Assembly (NCBI GenBank): GCA_937925655.1
Contig: CALAMC010000099.1
Location: 1-35,568 of the forward strand
Source: an uncultured candidate division Zixibacteria bacterium
GTDB lineage: Bacteria; Zixibacteria; MSB-5A5; GN15; PGXB01
Direction: 5' to 3'
DNA: 35,568 bases
The notes beneath the pieces were generated by a model that was given only the letters and a program-made list of their open reading frames with translations, did no database searches and was not told the origin of the DNA. This document shows positions 16,464-24,676 of this stretch, piece after piece. Position 1 is the first letter of the stretch. Every line of letters starts with the position of its first letter. The translations under genes were made by a program, and so were the position numbers.

Positions 16464-17856
16464 AACCGATAAAGATAAGGCAATCGTACGCCATGAGCCG
16501 CCGCAATCGATCGACGCCGAGCAAGCGGTGCTGGGCTCCATTCTAAAAGATGCCGAATCAATCAGCGCCGTGATAGAGTACCTTGATTCGTACGAATATT
16601 TCTATGCCAAAAAGCACCAGAGTATTTTTCAGGCCATGTTGCGTTTGTATGAAAAGGGGGAACCATGCGATATTACCACCGTCGCCGACGAACTTTCCAA
16701 GCTTGACCAGCTGGATAAAATCGGGGGAAGATCATACCTGATTGAGCTGGTGGATGCCGTCGTAACTTCGGCCAATGTTATTTCATATGCCAATATAGTT
16801 TTAGAAAAGGCCACTTTGCGCAGTTTGATCGCCGCTTCCGGCGAAATTGCCAAAAACTGCTATGCGATGGAAAACGAAGTCGGTGAGATTCTGGATCAGG
16901 CCGAGCGCAGCATCTTTGCCATTTCCGAAAGCCGCCTGCGCCAGGGGTTCCGTTCCCTCGGCGAGCTTATACCCCATACTTTCGACCAGATTGAACGCTT
17001 TCAGGAAACCAAAGGCGGTCTGGCAGGTCTTGAAACCGGTTTTGCCAAACTCGACGAAATTACCGCCGGGTTGCACAATGGCGACTTTATCGTCGTGGCG
17101 GGACGGCCGTCAATGGGGAAAACCGCGTTTGCTTTGAATATTGCCGAGCATATCGCCATCGAGAAAAAAGTCGGAGTCGGCGTCTTTTCGATTGAAATGT
17201 CCAAGGAACAACTGGCCCTGCGTTTGCTTTGCGGACGGGCGAGAATCAGCCAGCATTTGCTTCGCACCAACAGGCTCAAGGATTCCGAATGGCAAAAGCT
17301 GTCTATCGCCGGGGATCCGCTTCGTGAGGCTGAAATTTATATCGACGATTCCCCGACGCTGACGACACTCGAAATGCGGGCCAAAGCCCGCCGGCTCAAA
17401 GCCCAGCACAATATCGGGTTGATCGTCATCGACTATATACAGCTTATCAATACTTCCGGCTGGGCGGAAAACCGTCAGCAGGAAATGGCTATGATTTCGC
17501 GCTCGATCAAGGGTCTGGCCAAGGAATTGAGTATTCCGGTTGTAGCCTGTTCACAGCTGTCCCGCATGGTTGAGACGCGCGGCGGTGACAAGCGTCCCCA
17601 GCTGTCCGACCTGCGCGAATCGGGGGCCATCGAGCAGGATGCCGACGTTGTCATGTTCGTCTATCGACCGGAGTTTTATCTGTCGCATCTGGAGCGTGAT
17701 GACCCCAAGCGTATGGAAGTCGAAGGTCGCGCCGAGATCATTGTGGCCAAGCAGCGCAACGGTCCGACCGGCAAAGTTGACCTGGCCTTCATCAAAGATT
17801 TCGCCCGATTCGAAAATCTGGCCCATCAATATATGGAGAAAGATACACCTTTTTAG
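16453..17856 (+). CDS. dnaB: replicative DNA helicase
   Basis: The hexameric helicase that unwinds DNA at the replication fork. The 467 residues show the N-terminal DnaB domain (~15-115, starting PPQSIDAEQAVLGSIL), a linker and the RecA-like ATPase domain. The ATPase domain carries Walker A GRPSMGKT (217-224), the Walker B region IGLIVIDYIQLI, and LRESGAIEQDADVV near the C-terminus. No intein is present. Length is standard. GAGGCGG precedes the ATG within the end of the uracil-DNA glycosylase gene. A 22-base gap separates it from the MlaE-like gene. Confidence 0.97.
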   Translation: MPVKTDKDKAIVRHEPPQSIDAEQAVLGSILKDAESISAVIEYLDSYEYFYAKKHQSIFQAMLRLYEKGEPCDITTVADELSKLDQLDKIGGRSYLIELVDAVVTSANVISYANIVLEKATLRSLIAASGEIAKNCYAMENEVGEILDQAERSIFAISESRLRQGFRSLGELIPHTFDQIERFQETKGGLAGLETGFAKLDEITAGLHNGDFIVVAGRPSMGKTAFALNIAEHIAIEKKVGVGVFSIEMSKEQLALRLLCGRARISQHLLRTNRLKDSEWQKLSIAGDPLREAEIYIDDSPTLTTLEMRAKARRLKAQHNIGLIVIDYIQLINTSGWAENRQQEMAMISRSIKGLAKELSIPVVACSQLSRMVETRGGDKRPQLSDLRESGAIEQDADVVMFVYRPEFYLSHLERDDPKRMEVEGRAEIIVAKQRNGPTGKVDLAFIKDFARFENLAHQYMEKDTPF

Positions 17857-17878
17857 GGATAAAAAGTCGTAGTGCATC

Positions 17879-18658
17879 ATGGCAAACGGATTTAGCCTGA
17901 TAGGCCGACGGGCCATAAATTTTGTTTCGCGCCTTGGCAGTACCTTCATCGTCCTGGGCAAAACATTTTACTATTTCAAAGCCATTCCCCGGTCCCTGGG
18001 ATTGATCGTTGATCAGTTGTTCATGATCGGGAACAAATCGCTTCCTCTGGTAGCCATCACATCGGTCTTCGTCGGTGCCGTGTCCGCCTGGCAGGCGGCC
18101 TACCAGTTTAAATTTATCGGGGCGCCGCTTCGCTATCTGGGCGCCGCGGTCGGCAAGGCGGTCGTAATCGAACTGGCGCCGGTGCTGACGGCACTGGTGG
18201 TCGGGGGGCGGGTGGCGGCCGGGATCGCCGCCGAAGTCGGGACCATGCGCGTAACCGAGCAAATCGACGCCCTCGATTCGATGGGTATATCACCGGCCCG
18301 GTATCTGATCATGCCCCGGGTTCTGGCGTGCATGATCATGCTGCCGGTTTTGACCATGATCGCCAACCTGGTCGCGATCGGCGGCGCATTGGTTGTCTCG
18401 GTATTATTCGTCGATATGTCGCATGAAACCTTTTTCAACGGCGTCAAGAATTCTTTTTCCATGTCCGACCTGTTTGCCGGGATGATTAAATCGCTGGTAT
18501 TCGGGACAATCATCGGGGTCGTCGGCTGTCGTGAGGGCTTTTTCGCCGGGGGCGGCGCCCGCGGGGTCGGCCGCGCCACGACCGAAGCCGTCGTCATTTC
18601 GGCGGTGATGATTCTTGTTTCCGACTATATCATCGCCACCATTCTGTTTCGGGTATAG
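17879..18658 (+). CDS. mlaE: MlaE-family ABC transporter permease
   Basis: A 259-residue inner-membrane protein of the MlaE/YrbE family, the permease of ABC systems that move phospholipids between inner and outer membranes. Characteristic segments are VEAP-type EIAPVL seen here as VIELAPVLTALVV, the GRVAAGIAAEVGTMRVTEQI stretch and EQIDALDSMGISP, followed by several hydrophobic helices. No good Shine-Dalgarno is visible before the ATG. The ATPase gene follows after two bases. The substrate-binding MlaD partner, which usually comes next, is not in this window. Confidence 0.93.
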   Translation: MANGFSLIGRRAINFVSRLGSTFIVLGKTFYYFKAIPRSLGLIVDQLFMIGNKSLPLVAITSVFVGAVSAWQAAYQFKFIGAPLRYLGAAVGKAVVIELAPVLTALVVGGRVAAGIAAEVGTMRVTEQIDALDSMGISPARYLIMPRVLACMIMLPVLTMIANLVAIGGALVVSVLFVDMSHETFFNGVKNSFSMSDLFAGMIKSLVFGTIIGVVGCREGFFAGGGARGVGRATTEAVVISAVMILVSDYIIATILFRV

Positions 18659-18660
18659 GT

Positions 18661-19416
18661 GTGGAAACAATTATTCACATTGAAAATTTACAAAAGTCTT
18701 TCGGCGAAAAGAAAGTCCTTTGTGGCGTTAATTTGGAAGTAAAACGGGGTGAATCGCTGGTCATTATCGGCCGCTCCGGGTGCGGCAAGTCGGTTCTGCT
18801 GAAACATATCAATGGCCTGATACCACCCGACTCCGGCAGGGTGGAAGTTTTAGGCGAAGTCTGGGGGGAAATCACCGGCAAACGCATGGCCGAGGTCCGC
18901 AAACGGATCGGGATGCTGTTTCAGTCGGCGGCTTTGCTGGATTCGCTGACGGTGGCGGAAAATGTCGGTCTTGGCCTGAAAGAAAGTTTCGGGCTATCGG
19001 AGAAAGAAATTACCGCAATCGTCAACGAAAAGCTTGATATGGTCGGCATGGGCGGCACCAATGATTTGTACCCGTCGAGTTTGTCCGGCGGAATGCGCAA
19101 GCGGATCGGTCTGGCGCGGGCCATTGCGACCAACCCCGATATCGTCCTCTATGACGAACCCACTACCGGGTTGGACCCGATTACGGCCGACATGATCAAC
19201 GATTTAATTCTGGAATTGCACAGCAGGTTGGATATCACGTCCATTTCGGTGACGCATGACATGCGGGCGGCTTACAAGACAGCGCAACGGATAGTCATGC
19301 TTTATGATGGGATTATCGAGTACGAAGGCACACCGGAACAGATAAAAAATTCCGGCAATGCCATTGTCGACCAGTTCATCAACGGACGCGCCGAGGGGCC
19401 GATACGGATCGGTTGA
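18661..19416 (+). CDS. mlaF: MlaF-family ABC transporter ATP-binding protein
   Basis: The cytoplasmic ATPase partner of the preceding permease. The 251-residue protein has Walker A GRSGCGKS (37-44), a Q-loop in IGMLFQSAALLDSLTVAENV, the ABC signature LSGGMRKR (~140-147, the SGGM form typical of MlaF), and Walker B with VLYDEPTTGLDP (Asp165-Glu166). The H-loop lies in SVTHDM. The start is GTG, two bases after the mlaE stop. Its stop overlaps the radA TTG (TTGA). Substrate is inferred as phospholipid from family membership. Confidence 0.94.
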   Translation: METIIHIENLQKSFGEKKVLCGVNLEVKRGESLVIIGRSGCGKSVLLKHINGLIPPDSGRVEVLGEVWGEITGKRMAEVRKRIGMLFQSAALLDSLTVAENVGLGLKESFGLSEKEITAIVNEKLDMVGMGGTNDLYPSSLSGGMRKRIGLARAIATNPDIVLYDEPTTGLDPITADMINDLILELHSRLDITSISVTHDMRAAYKTAQRIVMLYDGIIEYEGTPEQIKNSGNAIVDQFINGRAEGPIRIG

Positions 19417-20777
19417 CATTCATGGACAAGAAAATCAAAACGGCTTTTGTTTGCACCAACTGCGGGGCGATGTATCCTCGTTGGCAGGGGCAGTGTTCCC
19501 AGTGTCAGGAATGGAACAGCCTGACCGAAGAAAGAATTATCACCAGAAAATCCACGGCCGTAAAGCGCGATGAAGCGCGCCCGATCCGGCTGGCTGATAT
19601 CGATGATAACCGTATGCTCGGTATCAAGTCCGGTATCACCGAACTCGACCGGGTTCTCGGCGGGGGGATGTTGCCGGGCAGTTCGATTCTTCTGGCCGGG
19701 GAGCCGGGAATAGGCAAATCGACGCTGGTTTTGCAGGCGGCCGGGGCCTATTCGAAAGCCGGTTGCCGGGTGTTATACATCACCGGCGAAGAATCACTGA
19801 ACCAGATTAAAAAGCGTTCGATGAGGGTTAAAATCAGGGCCGAAAATATCGGATTTGCCAATACTACCGACCTCGAAGAAATTATGTCTTTAATCGATTC
19901 CGACGGTGCCAACGTCGTCATCGTCGATTCCATACAGACCATATCCAGCGCCGGGTTCCAGTCGCCGCCGGGGACGGTCGGCCAGATTCGCGAGTCGGCG
20001 GGACGGCTTATCGAGAAGGCCCACAAAGATAATTTCGCTCTGTTTCTGATCGGTCACGTTACCAAAGAGGGTCTTGTTGCAGGGCCGAAGGTTCTCGAGC
20101 ACATGGTCGATGTCGTTTTATCCTGTGAGGGTGACAGCCGCCATTTGTACCGTCTGTTGCGACCGATAAAGAACCGTTACGGTTCCACGCTGGAGCTGGG
20201 CGTTTTCGAAATGTCGTCATCGGGCCTGACCGAGGTGCCCAATCCCTCGTCGCTTTTTTTATCGGACCTGTCCGGCGAGCGTCACAGCGGGTCGGTTATC
20301 GCGGCCTCATGCGAGGGCAATCGGCCCATCCTGGTGGAAATTCAGGCGCTGGTTTCAGCGGCGTCATACGGTATGCCGCAACGCGTCGCCGGCGGCATCG
20401 ACAATAAACGTCTGGCGCTTCTTTTGGCGATTCTGGAAAAGCGTCTCGGTATACCGATGGGCCAGAATGACGTCTTCGTGTCCGTGGCCGGCGGTCTGAA
20501 ATTAAATGATCCGGCCATAGATTTGGCCGTGATGGCTTCGATTATTTCATCGCTTCGTGATATTGCGGTGGATTCGCATCTGGTTCTGTGCGGCGAAGTG
20601 GGGCTGTCGGGCGAAGTCCGAACGATCGGACTGGCCGACCGGAGGGCCGCCGAGGTTTCCAAACTCGGTTTTAAAAAAATGATTTTGCCCGCTCAAAACA
20701 TGGAAAACGTCGAAGCCAAACGGCTCAAAATACACGGTGTTAAAACGCTCGAAGAAGCACTGGAAATATTATTTTAG
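19413..20777 (+). CDS. radA: DNA repair protein RadA
   Basis: A RecA-like branch-migration factor in recombination and repair. The 454-residue protein has an N-terminal zinc finger with Cys14, Cys17, Cys28 and Cys31 (CTNC and CSQC pairs). The RecA core carries Walker A GEPGIGKS (96-103), the RadA-specific KNRYG motif (~253-257), and a C-terminal Lon-like domain with LSGEVR. Length is typical. The TTG at 19413 overlaps the mlaF stop; an ATG three codons on (19422) is equally possible. It is co-directional with mlaEF but unrelated in function, as is common in such compact runs. Confidence 0.97.
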   Translation: MTFMDKKIKTAFVCTNCGAMYPRWQGQCSQCQEWNSLTEERIITRKSTAVKRDEARPIRLADIDDNRMLGIKSGITELDRVLGGGMLPGSSILLAGEPGIGKSTLVLQAAGAYSKAGCRVLYITGEESLNQIKKRSMRVKIRAENIGFANTTDLEEIMSLIDSDGANVVIVDSIQTISSAGFQSPPGTVGQIRESAGRLIEKAHKDNFALFLIGHVTKEGLVAGPKVLEHMVDVVLSCEGDSRHLYRLLRPIKNRYGSTLELGVFEMSSSGLTEVPNPSSLFLSDLSGERHSGSVIAASCEGNRPILVEIQALVSAASYGMPQRVAGGIDNKRLALLLAILEKRLGIPMGQNDVFVSVAGGLKLNDPAIDLAVMASIISSLRDIAVDSHLVLCGEVGLSGEVRTIGLADRRAAEVSKLGFKKMILPAQNMENVEAKRLKIHGVKTLEEALEILF

Positions 20778-20786
20778 GGTGATACC

Positions 20787-21359
20787 ATGAAAAAAACCAT
20801 GCTCAAACCCGACACCTGGCTGTTTCCGCTTCCGGCGGCGATGGTGTCGTGTATGACCGATAAGGGGGTCCCGAATATCATCACCTTAAGCTGGATCGGG
20901 ATTGTTTGTTCCAAACCGCCCATGCTGTCGATATCCGTCACGCCCGAGAGACACTCGCACAAAATTATCAAGAAGGCCGGGAATTTTGTTGTTAACCTGA
21001 CTGGTGAAGCACAACTGCAGGCGACCGATTACTGCGGGACTCATTCCGGACGCGATATCGATAAATTCGCCGAGCTGGGACTGACCGCCGTCAAGGGGAG
21101 TCTTGTCTCGTCTCCGATGATCGCCGAATGCCCGATTAATCTCGAATGCGAAATTCGGCATTCTTTGCGGTTGGGCTCGCATGAAATGTTTATTTCCGAA
21201 ATTGTGGCCATGCACGCCGGAGAAGAATATCTCGATAAGAACGGCCGTCCCGATCTCGATAAGATCAAGCCGCTGGTATATTGTCCCGGCGCCCGCGAAT
21301 ATCGCGGCGGGCTCAATAAATTGCTGGCCCGTTACGGTGAAGCCGCCAAAAAGAAATAA
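20787..21359 (+). CDS. flavin reductase-like (FMN-binding split barrel) protein
   Basis: A 190-residue cytoplasmic protein of the flavin reductase/flavoredoxin family. It begins with the typical P.P..MVSC....G.PN..T.SW.G..CS.PP...I pattern, continues with RHSHKIIKKAGNFVVNL, and has the conserved D..GTHSGRD.DKF segment. In this family FMN binds the barrel and electrons pass to or from ferredoxin or NAD(P)H. The partner here is unknown. It has a good ribosome site, AGGGTG, six bases before the ATG. It sits between radA and tgt, with a three-base gap to tgt. Context gives no functional clue. Confidence 0.85.
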   Translation: MKKTMLKPDTWLFPLPAAMVSCMTDKGVPNIITLSWIGIVCSKPPMLSISVTPERHSHKIIKKAGNFVVNLTGEAQLQATDYCGTHSGRDIDKFAELGLTAVKGSLVSSPMIAECPINLECEIRHSLRLGSHEMFISEIVAMHAGEEYLDKNGRPDLDKIKPLVYCPGAREYRGGLNKLLARYGEAAKKK

Positions 21360-21362
21360 GCC

Positions 21363-22514
21363 ATGCCCCCGTTCCGTTTTGAATTGAATGCCGCGGATCA
21401 TGACGCCCGGCGCGGGAAGGTTCAGACTCCGCATGGTTTGTTCAATACCCCGGCCTTCATGCCCGTCGGCACGGCCGGTGCGGTCAAGGCTCTCACCGCC
21501 GATGACCTTGAACAATGCGGGACCGAAATCATTTTGGGCAATACATATCATCTTTATCTCCGCCCCGGCGAGAAGTTAATAAAGCAAATGGGCGGGCTGG
21601 CCGCCTTCAACGGCTGGAACAGGCCAACCCTGACCGACAGCGGCGGCTATCAGGTTTTTTCGCTTCGGGAGTTGCTCAAAATTGATGATGACGGTGTGAC
21701 TTTCAAATCGCATCTTGACGGTTCCGCCCATCGCTTTAATGCCGAGCGCGTGATCGAGATACAACGAGACATCGGCGCCGATATCATCATGTCATTTGAC
21801 CAGTGTGTCCCATATCCGTCGGATAAAGATCGGGCTCTGGTTGGTGTTGAACGGACTTTTAGCTGGGCAAAGAGGGGCAAGCTTCATTTTGACCGGTGCG
21901 AAACCGAGCATCCTTCCGGCACCGCGTTGTTCGGCATCGTGCAGGGTTCGACCTATCCCGACCTGCGGAAAATTTCGGTGGAGCAGATTACGTCTCTGGA
22001 ATTCCCCGGCTATGCCGTCGGCGGCCTGGCGGTGGGAGAATCAAAAAAGGAGATGGAAGACATTCTGGGACATACGGTGCAATTTCTGCCCGAAGACCGG
22101 CCGCGTTACTTGATGGGTGTGGGTTATCCAGAAGATATCCTCATGGCGGTGTCATATGGCATCGATATGTTCGATTGCGTTCTGCCGACCCGTAACGCCC
22201 GCACCGGAATGGTTTTCACATCGGGTGGGCCGCTGATTTTCCGCAACGCCGAATATGCCTTCGACGAGCGTCCGCTTGACCCTGATTGTGAATGCCGGGT
22301 TTGCCAAAGATACAGCCGCAGTTATATTCGCCATTTATATAATCAGAAGGAAATCACGGCTTTAATTCTGGCGACATATCATTCAGTTTCTTTTTTTCAG
22401 AATTTAATGCGAAATATAAGAAACGCGATTGAGAACAAATGTTTCGAAGCTTTTCGCAAGGCCTTTCTCGAGAAATACCTAAAGGGCGAAAATGTACCCG
22501 ACTCTAACCCATAA
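21363..22514 (+). CDS. tgt: tRNA-guanine transglycosylase (queuine tRNA-ribosyltransferase)
   Basis: Exchanges G34 for preQ1 in tRNAs with GUN anticodons on the way to queuosine. In 383 residues it shows Asp92 in the DSGGYQVFSL substrate pocket, the GGLAVGE loop, the nucleophile region IDMFDCVLPTRNARTG, and a complete zinc site: Cys309, Cys311, Cys314 and His340 with the family spacing C-x-C-x2-C-x25-H. Length is normal. It is the last gene of the run that starts at smg. Its final 36 bases overlap the end of a minus-strand gene. No queuosine synthesis or queA gene is in the window. Confidence 0.97.
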   Translation: MPPFRFELNAADHDARRGKVQTPHGLFNTPAFMPVGTAGAVKALTADDLEQCGTEIILGNTYHLYLRPGEKLIKQMGGLAAFNGWNRPTLTDSGGYQVFSLRELLKIDDDGVTFKSHLDGSAHRFNAERVIEIQRDIGADIIMSFDQCVPYPSDKDRALVGVERTFSWAKRGKLHFDRCETEHPSGTALFGIVQGSTYPDLRKISVEQITSLEFPGYAVGGLAVGESKKEMEDILGHTVQFLPEDRPRYLMGVGYPEDILMAVSYGIDMFDCVLPTRNARTGMVFTSGGPLIFRNAEYAFDERPLDPDCECRVCQRYSRSYIRHLYNQKEITALILATYHSVSFFQNLMRNIRNAIENKCFEAFRKAFLEKYLKGENVPDSNP

Positions 22515-23120
22515 GGTGGATATCTTCTTCTCCCGATAGATATTGGCCTGAAGGGGTCCGTCTGTTGACGGCCAATGAGTCAGAAATACGAAGTCGGGTT
22601 CGGTAACCCGGAAGCCAAACTCAAGCGAATATTTTTGTTTATAGCGTCCGCCAAGCAAGGCCGTATAGCCCCAGCTTCCGCTCATGTCCGCGTCGACAAT
22701 GGTGATATCCTTGAAAGTCGTGTCAGTCCGGTAATCGCGAAAAGTGACCCGGTCGAAGGAATTGGGGTTGTACCAGCTGAAACTATACAGCGGGCCAGCG
22801 CCGATGTATATGAAATAATCACCCTTTCCGCGGTATGTGAATACTTCAGCCGAAATACAGAATGAGGTTTGAGTCCCGCGGCCGATATCGAAGTCGGTGA
22901 CTTTGGATACATCACAATTGGCCCCGACCCTCATGGCGATGGGATGCCAGATCAAATATTCGCCGAATACGCCCAGTTCCGCCCCCGGGTCGGTGACAGA
23001 GCTGCCGACATTGCCTCCGGCGACGACATGAAGACTCAATACGTTCAGAGTATCCCATTGAATCTCCTGCTCGGTTACCATCGGGGAGAATAAAAGCAGG
23101 GCCATAAGGTATGCTGTCAT
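22479..23120 (-). CDS. probable outer-membrane beta-barrel protein, unknown function
   Basis: A 213-residue protein with a short N-terminal hydrophobic segment that looks like a signal peptide (second Met at residue 6 is also possible as start). Many alternating-hydrophobicity strands follow, such as FCISAEVFTYRG, YFIYIGAGPLYSFSW and WGYTALLGGRYK. It ends in a strand-like WVRVGYIFAL, resembling the C-terminal strand of small outer-membrane barrels, although the last residue is Leu rather than Phe. This pattern fits an 8-strand OmpA/OmpW-like porin fold, but no specific family was recognised. The stop lies inside the tgt coding sequence on the opposite strand, with no terminator between. It is divergent from the secreted-protein gene at 23217. 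The start lacks a clear ribosome site. Confidence 0.65.
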   Translation of the reverse strand: MTAYLMALLLFSPMVTEQEIQWDTLNVLSLHVVAGGNVGSSVTDPGAELGVFGEYLIWHPIAMRVGANCDVSKVTDFDIGRGTQTSFCISAEVFTYRGKGDYFIYIGAGPLYSFSWYNPNSFDRVTFRDYRTDTTFKDITIVDADMSGSWGYTALLGGRYKQKYSLEFGFRVTEPDFVFLTHWPSTDGPLQANIYREKKISTLWVRVGYIFAL

Positions 23121-23179
23121 TATATCTGTCCGTCTTTCCCGGTGTCCTATTTCTGTAACGATTTAATATATGATTTGTT

Positions 23180-23207
23180 TTGAAAAATAAACAGGATTAC
23201 TTATTAT
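23180..23207 (+). promoter_or_regulatory. sigma70-type promoter very close to the next start codon
   Basis: TTGAAA (23180-23185), 16 bases, TATTAT (23202-23207), each matching consensus at five of six positions. The -10 ends nine bases before the ATG at 23217, so the transcript would begin about two or three bases before the start codon. Confidence 0.6.
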
Positions 23208-23216
23208 TGTCATATT

Positions 23217-23882
23217 ATGAGATTATTCATATCACTAATATTGATGATCATGGCGTTGGTGCCATTGTCCGGAGCCGCGGCCCAAAATGCCGACAGCGTG
23301 GCCATTCAATTTTATTTGCAGCAAGCCCGCAATACTTTCGAATCCACGTATATATTCGGCCTTAAACGAGATTTCACCTGCCGGGCCGTCACGACGGCGA
23401 CTCTTACCAATTATCGGGGCAAACTCGACCGGGTTGATTCGACGACCTATGATATTGCGTATTCCGACGGCCGGATTTCGAGCATAGATATATCCGATAC
23501 GGCCGGGATGTCACAGAGTATAGTCCCGGACCTGATCATTTCGGATATGCCCTGGCAATTGGATTGCGAGTTTTATTTTTTCCCCAATGATACCGGCGGA
23601 AGCGACATTTCTATCGGATTTGAGCCACGCGATGCAAGCATCAAAAGAGCCGCTTCGGGGTATATCACCATGGATCGCTATAATTACATGGTTAAATCGT
23701 ATACTATATATATGACCAATCATCAATTTTCCGACCGATATTCGCGTGTTTACCTCTTTGATTACAAAAATCTCCTGACCCGGCCCGTTTTTCTGGAACG
23801 GCATTGGCGCGAAGGCGGTTTCTGGGGCAGAAAATATTTCCATCAGAGAATATCTATTATCGATTATCGTTTGGGCGAATGA
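23217..23882 (+). CDS. secreted protein of unknown function upstream of uppS
   Basis: A 221-residue protein with a clear Sec signal peptide: hydrophobic residues 3-18, then SGAAAQ, with cleavage likely after Ala22. The mature part alternates polar and hydrophobic beta-strand-like segments. A late GYITMDRYNYMVKSYTIYM element recalls the strand pattern of LolA/LolB-like outer-membrane lipoprotein carriers, but similarity is too weak to assign. There is no lipobox and no strong membrane helix after the signal, so it should be periplasmic. No Shine-Dalgarno is visible; the promoter -10 lies nine bases upstream. The stop overlaps a possible uppS ATG (ATGA), which links it to the lipid-carrier operon that follows. 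Confidence 0.65.
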   Translation: MRLFISLILMIMALVPLSGAAAQNADSVAIQFYLQQARNTFESTYIFGLKRDFTCRAVTTATLTNYRGKLDRVDSTTYDIAYSDGRISSIDISDTAGMSQSIVPDLIISDMPWQLDCEFYFFPNDTGGSDISIGFEPRDASIKRAASGYITMDRYNYMVKSYTIYMTNHQFSDRYSRVYLFDYKNLLTRPVFLERHWREGGFWGRKYFHQRISIIDYRLGE

Positions 23883-24676
23883 ATATTATCTTGCTCTCCC
23901 GGCAGGGCAAATCTATAATTACTCCGATGAAAAACGACGAAGAAATCCTTAAATCCCGAATCGATAAAGACCGCCTGCCAAAACACGTGGCGATTATAAT
24001 GGACGGTAACGGACGCTGGGCTTGTCAGAGGAATAAACCGCGTACATTCGGGCATGAGGCCGGAGTCGAGGCGGTTCGCAAGACAGTTCGCGCGGCCGCT
24101 GAATTGGGTGTCAAATACCTGACGCTCTTTACGTTTTCGGTGGAAAACTGGAATCGGCCCCGGGATGAAGTTACCGCTTTGATGAAGCTATTATCCAGAA
24201 CCACACGGAAGGAAATCGACGAACTCAACCGCAACAATGTCCGGCTTATCACAACCGGACGAATCGAGGGATTATCGCTTTCACGGCGTAAAGCTCTCAA
24301 CATGGCCATGGAAAAAACCAGAGATAATTCCGGGCTGGTGCTTAATTTGGCCTTGAATTATGGGGGGCGAACCGAAATCATCGATGCTGTCCGAACCATC
24401 GCCGCCGAGGTTAAATCCGGAATACTGGATCCGGCCCGAATCGATGAAAATGTGTTTTCAAAATATCTTTATACGGCGGCCCTGCCCGACCCGGATCTGT
24501 TAATTCGCACGTCCGGGGAAATGCGCATTTCGAATTTTCTGCTGTGGCAAACCAGTTATACCGAGATGTATGTCACCGACGTGCTCTGGCCGGATTTTGG
24601 CCGCAAAGAATTATTCGAGGCGGTAATCGAATATCAAAAACGCGATCGCCGTTTTGGAAAGGTCCGTACCCCGTGA
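23879..24676 (+). CDS. uppS: undecaprenyl diphosphate synthase (cis-prenyltransferase)
   Basis: Extends farnesyl diphosphate with isopentenyl diphosphate to make the C55 carrier lipid for cell-wall and surface polysaccharides. The signature HVAIIMDGNGRWA carries the catalytic Asp (residue 42 from this start). Later come FTFSVENWNRP, LNYGGRTEI and RTSGEMRISNFLLWQ, all typical. Two starts are possible: ATG 23879, in a 4-base ATGA overlap with the previous gene (265 residues), and ATG 23927 (249 residues, closer to the family's usual ~250). Neither has a clear ribosome site. The final bases overlap cdsA (GTGA). Confidence 0.96.
   Translation: MNIILLSRQGKSIITPMKNDEEILKSRIDKDRLPKHVAIIMDGNGRWACQRNKPRTFGHEAGVEAVRKTVRAAAELGVKYLTLFTFSVENWNRPRDEVTALMKLLSRTTRKEIDELNRNNVRLITTGRIEGLSLSRRKALNMAMEKTRDNSGLVLNLALNYGGRTEIIDAVRTIAAEVKSGILDPARIDENVFSKYLYTAALPDPDLLIRTSGEMRISNFLLWQTSYTEMYVTDVLWPDFGRKELFEAVIEYQKRDRRFGKVRTP

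Noticed and set aside
24544..24672. Long upstream extension of cdsA
   Set aside because: It overlaps uppS out of frame and lacks cdsA similarity; the GTG at 24673 in the uppS stop fits better.
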